A stretch of 64,000 nucleotides of DNA from Halomicroarcula saliterrae (GCF_031624395.1 NZ_JAMQON010000005.1:186001-250000), one strand, 5' to 3'; shown: positions 51,867 to 60,735, numbered from the stretch's first letter. Numbers and translations: made by a program. Notes: generated from the letters alone by a model not told the origin.

Positions 51867-52940
51867 ATGGTTCGGAAGCAACTGACGCGACGGGATGCAC
51901 TGAAAGCGGCAACTACCACTGGACTCATCGGCCTGGCAGGCTGTTCGGGCGGTTCGAGTTCGGGCGACAGTGACGGCGTGAGCGCGGCGTTCATCTACCA
52001 GGCCGAGGTCAGCGATGTCGGCTGGGACCGGGCCCACGAGGACGCCCGCCAGGCAGTCACGGACCAGTACGACTGGCTCGAAACGGAGTTCTCCGAAGCG
52101 GTCGCTCCGGGCGACGTCCAGCGGGTTATCGAGCAGTATATCTCCAGCGGGATGGACGCCATCTTCGGGACGACCTTCGGCTATATGGACCCGATGCACG
52201 AGATCGCACCGGAATACCCGGACGTCGTCTTCGAACACTGTTCGGGGTTCAAAACGCGAGAGAACATGGGCCGGTACTACGGGCGACTCTACCAGGCGCG
52301 GTTCCTCTGTGGCGTGGCCGCCGGCCTCCTGACCGAGACGAACCAGCTCGGCTACGTCGGCGCGTTCCCGATTCCGGAACTGGTCAGGCAGATAAACGCC
52401 TTCGTCAGGGGGGCTCGTCTCGTCAATCCGGACGTGACGGCGAGCGTCCGCTGGACCAACGCGTGGCTCGACCCGCCGGCCGTGACCCAGGCGGTCAACG
52501 CGCTCGTCAACGACGGCGCGGACGTCATCAACAACCACCAGACCTCGACGGCCGCCGTCCAGACGGCCGCCGACAACGAGGCGTACGCCTTTACCTACAC
52601 CACCTCGATGGCGGACGCCGGTGGCGACTGGTACGGCAGTTCGGCGCTGTTCAACTGGGAAGAGTTCTACGGGCCGACGCTCGAAGCGATAAACAACGGG
52701 AACTGGGAGTCGGAAGCCTACTGGAACGGCCTCGACGCCGGCGTAGTCGGCGTCGACGATTTCGGCCCGCAGGTCCCCGACGATGTCGTGTCGGAGGTCG
52801 AAACCTACGAAGAGGAGATCGTCAGCGGCGACCGAACCGTCTGGCAGGGCACGAAGTTCGAGGGCGAGTCCGACGAGTTCCTCTTCGGCGAGATGAGCAG
52901 CTACGTCGAGGGCATCGAGGGCGAAGTGCCCAACTCGTGA
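51867..52940 (+). CDS. BMP family ABC transporter substrate-binding lipoprotein
   Basis: The 357-residue protein has a twin-arginine signal (KQLTRRDALKAATTTGLIG) ending in the lipobox LAGC with the modified cysteine at about residue 26, then a Gly/Ser linker. The mature part is a BMP/Med-type periplasmic-binding fold (AFIYQAEVSDVGWDRAHEDA, VIEQYISSGMDAIFGTTFGY, GRLYQARFLCGVAAG). It presents a nucleoside, purine or similar ligand to the importer. It is exported folded by Tat, as usual in haloarchaea. The signal supports ATG 51867. Confidence 0.94.
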   Translation: MVRKQLTRRDALKAATTTGLIGLAGCSGGSSSGDSDGVSAAFIYQAEVSDVGWDRAHEDARQAVTDQYDWLETEFSEAVAPGDVQRVIEQYISSGMDAIFGTTFGYMDPMHEIAPEYPDVVFEHCSGFKTRENMGRYYGRLYQARFLCGVAAGLLTETNQLGYVGAFPIPELVRQINAFVRGARLVNPDVTASVRWTNAWLDPPAVTQAVNALVNDGADVINNHQTSTAAVQTAADNEAYAFTYTTSMADAGGDWYGSSALFNWEEFYGPTLEAINNGNWESEAYWNGLDAGVVGVDDFGPQVPDDVVSEVETYEEEIVSGDRTVWQGTKFEGESDEFLFGEMSSYVEGIEGEVPNS

Positions 52941-52971
52941 GCTCACGACCGCGGACGCTGTCACACCACCG

Positions 52972-53355
52972 ATGAGACGAACAATCGACGCAGACGACAC
53001 CGCCAGCCCGCTCGGCCCATACAGCCACGGCGCGACCGACGGGCGACTCCTGTACACCGCCGGTCAGATTCCGGTCACCCCGGACGGGGCCGTGCTGGCT
53101 GACGAGCCTATCGGCCCCCAGACCGACCAGGCCCTGACGAACATCGAGCGAATCCTCGCTGCTGCCGGCCTGGAGATGGCCCAGGTGCTCAAAACGACGG
53201 TGTACATGACCGATATCGACGACTTCGACGGCATGAACCGGGTTTACCGGTCGTACTTCGAGGGGGACCCACCGGCGCGAACCGCCCTCGAAGTCAGCCG
53301 TCTCGCCGACGACGCGGCCATAGAAATCGAAGCCGTGGCGACACAGGAGCCATGA
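52972..53355 (+). CDS. ridA: RidA family enamine/imine deaminase
   Basis: The 127-residue RidA/YjgF protein has the active-site arginine R103 (PPARTALEV), the late E120 (IEIEAVA) and a conserved GPYSHGATDG at 15-24. RidA removes reactive imines or enamines released by deaminases and oxidases. It is 31 nt after the binding-protein gene and its stop overlaps the Rieske alpha-subunit ATG (ATGA). The pathway therefore probably produces an unstable imine or enamine. Confidence 0.92.
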   Translation: MRRTIDADDTASPLGPYSHGATDGRLLYTAGQIPVTPDGAVLADEPIGPQTDQALTNIERILAAAGLEMAQVLKTTVYMTDIDDFDGMNRVYRSYFEGDPPARTALEVSRLADDAAIEIEAVATQEP

Positions 53356-54716
53356 GCCTGCCGAACACAGGCGACTGGGAGCGTGACGTGGCGGCGCTCA
53401 TCGAACGCGTTGGCGACGACTTGGCAGACGGTCGGTATCCGATGGCGATGCTGAACAACCCCGACCTCTATCCCACGGAACTCCGCCGGATATTCGGGCA
53501 CGCCTGGAACTACCTCGGGCACGTCTCGGAGTTCACCGAGCCGGGCGACTACGCCAGACGGTACATCGGGGAGGACCCGTTCATCCTCACCCGCGACGAG
53601 AGCGGCGAGCTCCACGCCTTTCTGGACAGCTGTATGCACCGGGGCGCACAGTTCTGTACGGCCGAGAGCGGGAACACCTCGCACTTCCGGTGTCCGTACC
53701 ACGGCTGGACCTACAAGAACGACGGCACGCTACAGGGGATGCCCCACATGGCCGAGGCGTATCAGGACCTCGACGAGGAGGAGATTGCGCTCACGGAGGC
53801 ACACATCGACAGCTACCGGGGCCTGATTTTCGGCCGTATCGCGGACGAGGGCCCGACGCTCCGGGAGTATCTCGGGGAGTTCACGTGGTATCTGGACGTG
53901 CTGTTCGGCGCGACGAGCGAGGGGATGACCGTCGTCGGTGAGCCACACCGCTGGGAGGCCGACCACGACTGGAAGACCTCGGCCGATAATTTCTCCGGGG
54001 ACTCCTACCACGTGTTGACGACCCACCAGGCAGGTTTAGAGACGGAGACTCTGGCCCGCGGGCCCTGGGAGAAACTCGACGACTTCCCGGGCGCGTCCTA
54101 CCTCGCCTGTACGGACCGCCACTCCGTCGGTTACTACCTCTCCCAGGAGGAGGGAACGTTCATGGGCTATCCCGATTCGATACGGGACACGCTGAACCCA
54201 GCGCTCAGTGACGAGCAGCGGGAACTGTTCAGCCGGTCGGTGTTTCACTTCGGGACCGTCTTCCCCAACATGTCGATCATCCACGGCATCCAGTCGGGCG
54301 GCTGGGGCGGACCGTGGGCCTGCATTCGGAAGTGGAACCCGCGGGGACCGGGCACCACCGAGACGACGAGCTGGTGGCTGGTGCCCACGGAACTGGCCGA
54401 TGACGAGGGGTTTCTGGAGGACTCCCACCGCGGCTGGGAGAGCCTCAGCCCCGGCGGCGCGTTCGAGTCGGACGACCTCACCATCTGGGAAGGCATCTCC
54501 GACAGCAGCGGGGCCGTCACGCACGAACTACGGGAAACCCGTGGGAACATGCAGCAGGGACTCGGGGCGATGTCCGACGAAGTCGAGACGGTGGAGGACC
54601 CGCTCCACGGCCCCGCGGCGGTGACAAGCAAGGGGCTCTACTTCGACGAACGCAACTCCCAGACCCTGCTGCGGTCGTGGTACGAGATGATGCGGCAAGG
54701 AGCGCCAGAGTCGTGA
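53352..54716 (+). CDS. Rieske aromatic-ring-hydroxylating dioxygenase, alpha subunit
   Basis: The 454-residue protein has an N-terminal Rieske [2Fe-2S] domain with C94-x-H96-x17-C114-x2-H117 (CMHRGAQFC, CPYHGWTYKNDG). The C-terminal catalytic domain has mononuclear-iron ligands H220 and H225 in NFSGDSYHVLTTH, with the bridging D217. This fits a ring-hydroxylating dioxygenase large subunit. The beta subunit follows with overlap. No dedicated ferredoxin or reductase is in the window, so electrons must come from elsewhere. The position behind a nucleoside-type importer and next to XDH suggests an N-heterocyclic substrate. Confidence 0.92.
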   Translation: MSLPNTGDWERDVAALIERVGDDLADGRYPMAMLNNPDLYPTELRRIFGHAWNYLGHVSEFTEPGDYARRYIGEDPFILTRDESGELHAFLDSCMHRGAQFCTAESGNTSHFRCPYHGWTYKNDGTLQGMPHMAEAYQDLDEEEIALTEAHIDSYRGLIFGRIADEGPTLREYLGEFTWYLDVLFGATSEGMTVVGEPHRWEADHDWKTSADNFSGDSYHVLTTHQAGLETETLARGPWEKLDDFPGASYLACTDRHSVGYYLSQEEGTFMGYPDSIRDTLNPALSDEQRELFSRSVFHFGTVFPNMSIIHGIQSGGWGGPWACIRKWNPRGPGTTETTSWWLVPTELADDEGFLEDSHRGWESLSPGGAFESDDLTIWEGISDSSGAVTHELRETRGNMQQGLGAMSDEVETVEDPLHGPAAVTSKGLYFDERNSQTLLRSWYEMMRQGAPES

Positions 54717-55249
54717 CAGAACCACGGACTGGGGCCACGCTGCCTGTCGATGCCGAGACCCAGCACCGGGTCGAACAGTGGCTCTACGACGAGGTCGACC
54801 TGCTCGACGGGTTCGCGCTCGCGGAGTGGCTCGAACTCGTCGAAGCGGACGTGCTGTTGAAAGTCCCGGTTCGGGTTGCACGCCACCCGGGCTCGGAACG
54901 CTCGGAGTTCAGCGCCGAGTCGAACTACCTCCGGGAGGACTACGAGATGATTCGCGAGCGGGTGGGTCGTCTGGAAAAGGAGTACGCGTGGTCGGAGAAT
55001 CCGCGGTCGCGGGTTCGGCACGTCGTCGGTAACGTCCGGGTGCTCGACGTGAGCGGTGACGAACTCACGGTCGCGAACAATCAGCAGGTGTTCCGGAGCT
55101 ACGGAGACACGGCCGACCACGACCTCATCTCCGCACAGCGACACACCGTGTTGCGAGAGCGCGACGACGGCTACGGCATCGCGGCCCGGACCGTCTATCT
55201 CGACCACTCGATACTGAACACGAAGAACCTCACCCTCCCACTCCTGTGA
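54713..55249 (+). CDS. Ring-hydroxylating dioxygenase, beta subunit
   Basis: The 178-residue NTF2-like small subunit has RVEQWLYDEVDLLDGFALAE near the start, FSAESNYLREDYEMIRERVG and RVRHVVGNVRVLD in the middle, and LTVANNQQVFRSY with ISAQRHTVLRE near the end, matching ring-hydroxylating dioxygenase beta subunits. GTG 54713 overlaps the alpha-subunit TGA (GTGA). Together they would form an alpha3beta3-type oxygenase. Confidence 0.88.
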   Translation: MTEPRTGATLPVDAETQHRVEQWLYDEVDLLDGFALAEWLELVEADVLLKVPVRVARHPGSERSEFSAESNYLREDYEMIRERVGRLEKEYAWSENPRSRVRHVVGNVRVLDVSGDELTVANNQQVFRSYGDTADHDLISAQRHTVLRERDDGYGIAARTVYLDHSILNTKNLTLPLL

Positions 55250-55251
55250 CG

Positions 55252-55746
55252 ATGCCCGACGAACCACCCAGCGAGCAGTCCGGGCGCATCGAGCTGGCCG
55301 ACGCGGACGGCACCGTCGTCGTGGAGAAAATCGTCTCGAAGGGGGAACGACTGGCGATAGTGGACGGCGAGCGCACCGTAAAACTCGACGCGTTGTTGCT
55401 CGAAGGACTGTCCTGGCAGCGCGACCGGGCGGCGATAGACGAGCTCCTCGATTCGGCGACGGCCGTCACCGGGGACCCGGTCGGTCCAGCGCCACCCGTC
55501 AGCCAGCCAACCGACGAGTCGGTCGGGCTGGCCATCTCCAGCGAGTACGCACACGTTCACGTTCGGAGGGTCGTGACCGAAGCCGGCCACGGCATCGAGA
55601 TAGCGACGCCGGGGCGCAACACGGCCATCACGCTCGGCCCCCAGTCACTCCGTGGCTTGGCCGCCGTGGACGACACGTACGTCTTCTCGGTATGGTTCAA
55701 GACGCCCTTCGGGCCGGAAGACACACCGGTCGAGGGCCCACTCTGA
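55252..55746 (+). CDS. Uncharacterised protein of the dioxygenase operon
   Basis: The 164-residue acidic soluble protein starts within 3 nt of the beta-subunit stop. Strand-rich segments (RIELADADGTVVVEKIVSKG, GERTVKLDALLLEGLSWQRD) are followed by an acidic linker and a second strand-rich half (AISSEYAHVHVRRVVTEAG, GIEIATPGRNTAITLG). The two halves look like a duplicated small beta domain. I recognise no family. Strict operon position makes it a likely accessory factor of the oxygenase. GTG 55246 is an alternative start. Confidence 0.65.
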   Translation: MPDEPPSEQSGRIELADADGTVVVEKIVSKGERLAIVDGERTVKLDALLLEGLSWQRDRAAIDELLDSATAVTGDPVGPAPPVSQPTDESVGLAISSEYAHVHVRRVVTEAGHGIEIATPGRNTAITLGPQSLRGLAAVDDTYVFSVWFKTPFGPEDTPVEGPL

Positions 55747-56088
55747 GGGGCGGCCGCAGCGACTCACTCGACGACGACGTCGAACGCGGCCGCCGTCTCC
55801 TGTATCGACATGTCGGAGCGGAGTCCGCCGACGGGCAGCGCGAGCGTCGGCGGACTCCGTCGAGGGGTCGTACACGGCGTGCCACCGCCGACCTCCCGGA
55901 GGTGATTCGCGGCGCTGCCCGTTCGATGCGGGTCGACCGCCTTCGACGCGTACTACTCTCACGGGAGTTCTTGATCGTATGTCTTCACCACGATACGCAC
56001 GAAGATATGGCGCCGGGTCAGCTACAGTCGGGAACCGGCCGGAGTACCACGAGGAAAGGTTCAGTACCCTGCGATCCGAACGCTCGGT
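55747..56088. other. Intergenic, no clear feature
   Basis: This 342-nt gap separates the oxygenase operon from the MocA-like gene. A reverse-strand frame ending near 55765 is open for about 70 codons and ends MSIQETAAAFDVVVE. It has no start codon near its beginning and a GC-rich shadow-like composition, so it is not called. Confidence 0.3.
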
Positions 56089-56691
56089 ATGCCCGACGAG
56101 CGGGACCGGACCGTGGGCGGGGTCGTGCTCGCCGCCGGAACGAGCGCCAGATACGGCGCGGAAAACAAACTACTGGCACCGATTTCAGGGGTGCCGATGG
56201 TCAGAGTCGTCGCCGAGACTGCGGTCGAATCGACGCTGGAGGAAGTCGTCGCGGTTGTCGGTCATCAAAACGAGGCTCTCTCGGATGCGCTGTCGGCCAC
56301 AGTCGACGCCGTCCGGTACAACGGCCGATACCCGGACGGGCAGAGCGAATCAGTCCGACACGGGGTCGCGATAGCGCGCCAACACGACTGGGATGCCATC
56401 GTGTTCGTCTTGGGCGACATGCCGTTCGTCGAGACGGCCACGCTCGACCTGCTCGAAGGCACCTACCAGTCGTCGACGGCGAGTATCGTCGTGCCGCGCT
56501 ACGACGGCCGCCGAGGGAATCCAGTTCTGTTCGGCCGCCAGCACTTCGAGCAACTGGCGAGCCTCTCAGGGGACCGAGGTGGACGGGAGATACTACTGAA
56601 CCACGAGGGGACCCGATTCGTCGACGTCGACGACTCGGGCGTCGTCGAAGACATCGATACCAGACAGGACAGAGCGGCCCATATCGAGTGA
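56089..56691 (+). CDS. mocA: MocA/MobA-like molybdenum cofactor cytidylyltransferase
   Basis: The 200-residue single-domain nucleotidyltransferase has the N-terminal loop GVVLAAGTSARYGAENKLL, the central GQSESVRHGV and the metal-binding VLGDMPFV, the pattern of MocA proteins. MocA transfers CMP to the molybdenum cofactor to make the dinucleotide form used by many XDH-family enzymes. With XdhC and the XDH subunits 10-15 kb away it completes a maturation set. It lies on the same strand as the oxygenase operon, 342 nt downstream. Confidence 0.87.
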   Translation: MPDERDRTVGGVVLAAGTSARYGAENKLLAPISGVPMVRVVAETAVESTLEEVVAVVGHQNEALSDALSATVDAVRYNGRYPDGQSESVRHGVAIARQHDWDAIVFVLGDMPFVETATLDLLEGTYQSSTASIVVPRYDGRRGNPVLFGRQHFEQLASLSGDRGGREILLNHEGTRFVDVDDSGVVEDIDTRQDRAAHIE

Positions 56692-57032
56692 ACGCTTTCA
56701 GCGGTGGTTCCCCGGTGAAACGGCGTCTCTGAGGGCACTGTAGCGGTCGTGCTTCACCGACGGCCCGCACTGGCGGAGTGTGCTCATCTTCATTTCGCCG
56801 CTCAGAGGCTCTGAGAGTGGCTGTTCGGTATCGGTAGGTCTACCGGCTGTTGACTGTGCCTCAGCACCTGCGAGCGACAGTTTCTGGGCGTGAGAAGGAC
56901 CAGAGACGATGCCAGTGGGGGTACACGCTCGATACCAGTCTGAATCGCCGTCCGGTGTGTCACTCCCCAAGGAATGACCAGATGTCGGCTCCAGACTACA
57001 CAGGTCAATAGTGTTTAGTTTACAGCTTCGTG
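56692..57032. other. Intergenic, no gene recognised
   Basis: This 341-nt stretch lies between the MocA-like gene and the decayed IS6-type transposase. No protein-like frame was found; it may include the eroded left part of the insertion. Confidence 0.3.
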
Positions 57033-57475
57033 TCAGTGAGTGGACCTCTGGAGCCAGTGTTCTGTCGTGCTCGGTTCGGCGTGACAGAAATGATTTGAAA
57101 GGCGATATTTCTGGCGGTTTGATTTTCTGTAGACACGTTCGACAGCGTCGCGATTTCCGCGGCGTTCTGTCCGAAATCGGAGCCCGGGTCGTCGAATCGG
57201 AGTCTGGGAACGCATCGCGCCATAGACCGGAAAGGCGGCGGTTTCGAGATCGGATTTTTCCCGCAGTGCTTTGAGAAAGATGTAGCAGGGGCGAGTGTAG
57301 GTGTTGAAAACACCTCCAGTGGGGGCTCGTCTGTCTGTCGACTCGCGGCGGCGTACAGACAGAGCTGTCGGCCGTTGATCCGGACCGCTGTTTCGGCGAC
57401 CACGACCTGCGTCGGAGCGCTGCCGCTGACTGGCCGTCAATCGGCCTTCTGTACCCAATCGCCGACGGCTTTTCG
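57033..57475 (-). pseudogene. IS6-family transposase remnant (frameshift and internal stop)
   Basis: Reading the reverse strand from 57475, one frame gives AVGDWVQKAD, a TGA, then VVAETAVRINGRQLCLYAA and STPTLAPATSFSKH. After a frameshift near 57270-57300 a second frame gives REKSDLETAAF, GLRFRTERRGNRDAVERVY and NHFCHAEPSTTEHWLQ. These correspond in order to the HTH end, the DDE-domain VDET-like strand and the C-terminal G-NRN-VER glutamate motif and AENWLQ-like end of haloarchaeal IS6-type transposases. The first Asp of the triad is changed (VAET). Both ends are missing, and no clean terminal repeats are seen. Confidence 0.7.
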
Positions 57476-57606
57476 AGGGGACTAGACAGCCAGAATATCA
57501 GAAATATATACTGTGTCTGATAGTGATATTACGGTGCAACTGAAGACGGTATCGCCCGCTGAACGAGCACAGGCCGCTGGCAAGTTTTCCGCGTATCCGA
57601 CAGTAT

Positions 57607-59277
57607 ATGCCAACACTAACCATAGGTAGCGGCAGCCGAATGTACGATACCACCGAGACGGGCCGTCCGCCGACGCGAGTGTCGAACGCGTTGGTCGCCG
57701 CGCCACACTCCCTGGCCAGTAGCGCCGGTCTCGCAGTTCTGCGCGCCGGCGGGAGCGCGGTCGACGCGGCCATCGGAATCAACGCCGTCCTCGCCGTGGC
57801 GTACCCCCACATGGCAGGGTTGGGCGGCGACGGGTTCTGGCTTATCGCTTCACCGGACAGCGATGTTCGCGCGATCAACGCCAGCGGACCGGCCGCTGCC
57901 AGCGCGACCCAGTCGTTCTACGACGGTGCGGACGAGATTCCCGAACGCGGCCCCGGCGGTGCGCTCACGGTTCCCGGCGCGGTCGACGGGTGGCGACTGG
58001 CCCACGAGGCGTACGGTCGCCTCAGCTGGGAGCGACTGTTCGAGGATGCCATCGGCGCTGCTGACGACGGCGTCCCGGTGACCGAGAAACTGGCCGGCTG
58101 GATGCGCCGGGACCGGGACGTGCTCGGCGCCGACACCCGGGCGGCATCGACGTATCTGCCGGGCGGAGAGCCGCCGGCAGCCGGTCACCGACTCGTGCAA
58201 ACTGAACTGGCCGATTCACTGCGGGTCGTCGCGAACAGGGGGCCGCGGGAGGGGTTCTACGAGGGGCGGCTCGCGACGGAGTTCTGTGAGAGCCTCGGAC
58301 CGGAGTCGCCACTCGACCCGAGTGATTTCGCGGCGTACAGCGCGGCGTGGGTCGACCCGATATCGGTGTCGTATCGCGACCACACGGCCTACGCGCTCCC
58401 CCCGAACACACAGGGGGTGACCGCCCTCCAGATTCTCGGGCTCCTCGACGGGTTCGACGTCCCCTCCTGGGGCGACGGGACGACGGACTACTACCATCAC
58501 ATGGTCGAAGCGACGAAGGTCGCGTTCGCCGACCGGGACGCGTGGGTGACCGACCCCGCGACGGTCGACATCCCGATAGCGGAGTTGCTCGCGGACGGCT
58601 ACTTGGACGAGCGACGGGCCCTGATTTCGGCGGAGACCGCCGTGTCGTCTGACCTGGAGTCGGGCGTTCACCACGACGGTCACAGCCGGGCTACTGATTC
58701 CCCCGGTGGTGACACCTGTTATTTCACTGTCGTCGACGACGACGGGCTGGCCGTGTCCGTGATACAGTCGATTTACTTCGACTTCGGAGCGGGTGTCGTC
58801 GCCGGTGACACCGGCATCATCCCCCAGAACCGAGGGGCGTACTTCTCGCTCGACCCCGCCAGCGTCAACGCGCTGGAACCGGGGAAGCTACCGTTCCACA
58901 CGCTCATTCCGGGGCTGTTGACGAAGGACGGTGACCCCTGGCTTACGTACGGGACGATGGGCGGGGAAGGCCAACCCCAGACGCAAGCTGCACTGGTGTC
59001 TCGTATCGTAGATTACGGCTACGACGTCCAGCAAGCGATCGAGGCACCGAGATGGTTGTACGGCCGAACGTGGGGAACGTCGTCGCGGTCGCTATCCCTC
59101 GAAAAGCGCATCGGCGACCGCGTCGTCGACGGTCTGGAGGAGCGCGGTCACACCACCGCGCTGGCGCGTGAATTCGACGCGGCGATGGGGCACGCTCAGG
59201 CGATTCGGGTGCACGACGACGGGACACTGTCGGGCGGGTCGGACCCCCGCGGCGACGGAGCGGCTATCGGCTATTGA
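57607..59277 (+). CDS. Gamma-glutamyltransferase family (Ntn-hydrolase) protein
   Basis: The 556-residue protein has the GGT-family layout: LRAGGSAVDAAIGINAVLAV and PHMAGLGGDGFWLI near the start, GGALTVPGAVDGW near residue 118, and the autoprocessing site GGDTCYFTVVDDDG with the nucleophile threonine near residue 370. Later come NRGAYFSLDP and TYGTMGGEGQPQTQAAL. Members cleave gamma-glutamyl bonds or act as cephalosporin acylase-like amidases; the substrate here is unknown. No signal peptide is evident, so it may be cytosolic. ATG 57607 is used; ATG 57640 (MYDTTETG) is also plausible. A TGAAAC-N11-GTTTCA palindrome lies 77 nt after the stop. Confidence 0.86.
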   Translation: MPTLTIGSGSRMYDTTETGRPPTRVSNALVAAPHSLASSAGLAVLRAGGSAVDAAIGINAVLAVAYPHMAGLGGDGFWLIASPDSDVRAINASGPAAASATQSFYDGADEIPERGPGGALTVPGAVDGWRLAHEAYGRLSWERLFEDAIGAADDGVPVTEKLAGWMRRDRDVLGADTRAASTYLPGGEPPAAGHRLVQTELADSLRVVANRGPREGFYEGRLATEFCESLGPESPLDPSDFAAYSAAWVDPISVSYRDHTAYALPPNTQGVTALQILGLLDGFDVPSWGDGTTDYYHHMVEATKVAFADRDAWVTDPATVDIPIAELLADGYLDERRALISAETAVSSDLESGVHHDGHSRATDSPGGDTCYFTVVDDDGLAVSVIQSIYFDFGAGVVAGDTGIIPQNRGAYFSLDPASVNALEPGKLPFHTLIPGLLTKDGDPWLTYGTMGGEGQPQTQAALVSRIVDYGYDVQQAIEAPRWLYGRTWGTSSRSLSLEKRIGDRVVDGLEERGHTTALAREFDAAMGHAQAIRVHDDGTLSGGSDPRGDGAAIGY

Positions 59278-59353
59278 ACCCGCCGGGACGACTGTCGGCC
59301 GTCGCCGTTCTCGGAGCGTGGCGTCAGTCGTCGTGGAACGAGTTAATCCCGTC

Positions 59354-59379
59354 CTGAAACAGAGTAACTGTGTTTCAAA
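59354..59379 (+). repeat. TGAAAC-N11-GTTTCA palindromic element, copy 2
   Basis: The arms, the 11-nt spacing, the TAACTG core in the spacer and the flanking C and AA are the same as in the copy at 31626-31651; four spacer bases differ. It also follows a gene end. Its recurrence after two unrelated genes suggests a dispersed palindrome or a shared terminator type. Confidence 0.5.
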
Positions 59380-59565
59380 GAGCACGGTCTGACCGTCCTC
59401 GGAACGCCGGAGTCCACTCACCGAGAGTGACCGCGCGCCGGAGCGGATGTGGCTTCGACGTGGAGCGAGCTGTCTCCCCCTCCACGGCGGTGAGATGCCG
59501 GTAGTCTGGATAGCCGGGCAGTTGGATGACCGTTCGTTTCGAAAAATTGCGAACTATCCTAGCAG

Positions 59566-59574
59566 GTTTATCCT
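59566..59574 (+). promoter_or_regulatory. TATA-like box of the CitE/HpcH-type lyase gene
   Basis: GGTTTATCC is centred about 26 nt before ATG 59595, consistent with a leaderless transcript and with that start codon. Confidence 0.45.
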
Positions 59575-59594
59575 TGTAGCCCATCACGGGCCAT

Positions 59595-60491
59595 ATGCAC
59601 AAGACGAATCCGCTGTATCGGTCACAGTTAGGTATACCGGGCAACGAGAAGCAACTGGTCTCCAATGCGCTGAACACGGAGGCCGACGAAATCTTCCTCG
59701 ATCTCGAAGATTCGCTGGCCCCCGGGGAAAAAGAGTCGGCGAGGGCGGATATCATCTCGATAGTCGAGGACGAAGAGTGGACCGACACGGGCCTTGGCTA
59801 CCGGATCAACGGGACCGACACGCGGTGGTGGTACGAAGATATCATCGAGGTGCTCACCGCCGTCGGCAGCGAAATCGACTGTATCATCGTTCCGAAGGTC
59901 ACGACGCCGGCGGACCTCGAGACCGTGGCGAACCTCGTCCAGAGCGTCGAAACCAACACCGGACTGCCCGTCGGTTCGGTCACACTCCGCGCACAGATTG
60001 AAACGGCGACGGGGATGAACGCGGTGATGGATATCGCACACGCCAGCCAACGGCTCACTGCGATGATGTTCGGGCCGGCGGACTACGCCGCCTCGATTGG
60101 TGCTGCACACGGGGCGATAGAGTATCCCGGACACTACTGGCACTATCCGCTCTCCCGTATCTCACACGCTGCAGCGAGCGCCGGTCTGCTCGCGATCGGC
60201 GGCCCATACACCGATGCAGACGATTCGGAGGGGTTCTACGAGGCGTGTCGAGCCGAGCGCGCGCTGGGGTACGACGGAAAGGTTGTCATTCACCCGGACC
60301 AGGTCGAGGCCGCCAACAGCGTGTTCTCGCCGACTATCGAAGAAGCGCACCGAGCCCACCGCATCGTCCAGCAGTACGAGGCGGCTGACGAGAACGACGT
60401 CGCGGCTATCGACGGGAAGGTCATCGACGAAGAGATGTACCGAATAGGCGAGCAGATTCTCTCGAAAGCGAAGGCAGCAGGCCTGCTGTAG
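59595..60491 (+). CDS. HpcH/HpaI aldolase / citrate lyase beta-like (CitE-type) protein
   Basis: The 298-residue TIM-barrel C-C lyase has RSQLGIPGNEKQLVSNALN at the start, EIFLDLEDSLAPGEKESAR (metal-linked Glu/Asp region), CIIVPKVTTPADL, RAQIETATGMNAVMDIA (catalytic Glu) and FGPADYAASIGAAHGA near the end. These are typical of CitE-like and malyl-CoA/beta-methylmalyl-CoA lyases. It probably splits or forms a malyl- or citramalyl-type CoA ester. The adjacent IclR-type gene (60736) on the same strand is the likely regulator. Confidence 0.88.
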   Translation: MHKTNPLYRSQLGIPGNEKQLVSNALNTEADEIFLDLEDSLAPGEKESARADIISIVEDEEWTDTGLGYRINGTDTRWWYEDIIEVLTAVGSEIDCIIVPKVTTPADLETVANLVQSVETNTGLPVGSVTLRAQIETATGMNAVMDIAHASQRLTAMMFGPADYAASIGAAHGAIEYPGHYWHYPLSRISHAAASAGLLAIGGPYTDADDSEGFYEACRAERALGYDGKVVIHPDQVEAANSVFSPTIEEAHRAHRIVQQYEAADENDVAAIDGKVIDEEMYRIGEQILSKAKAAGLL

Positions 60492-60735
60492 TTCGTCTCG
60501 ATAGCTGTTCTATTCTCTCGAACGTGCCCTCACGAAGCCAACAGCACAGTGAAATCGGCTACCAGGTGACTCGCACACTGGTTCGTCGATGAGCGGCGAG
60601 CGGACCCAGTGGGCGACGAATCCGCGATACCACCCGTTTACCGGCGGGCCTGTGGTGCCGTTCTACGCTCGCAAACGGATGGCGGAAAATGACGCTACCG
60701 CCACTGACTATGCAGTTGCTATGGTAATCTATCCC

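Noticed and set aside
55765-55990. Reverse frame ending MSIQETAAAFDVVVE between the oxygenase operon and the MocA-like gene
   Set aside because: About 70 open codons but no start codon near the beginning and no recognisable fold; too weak to call.
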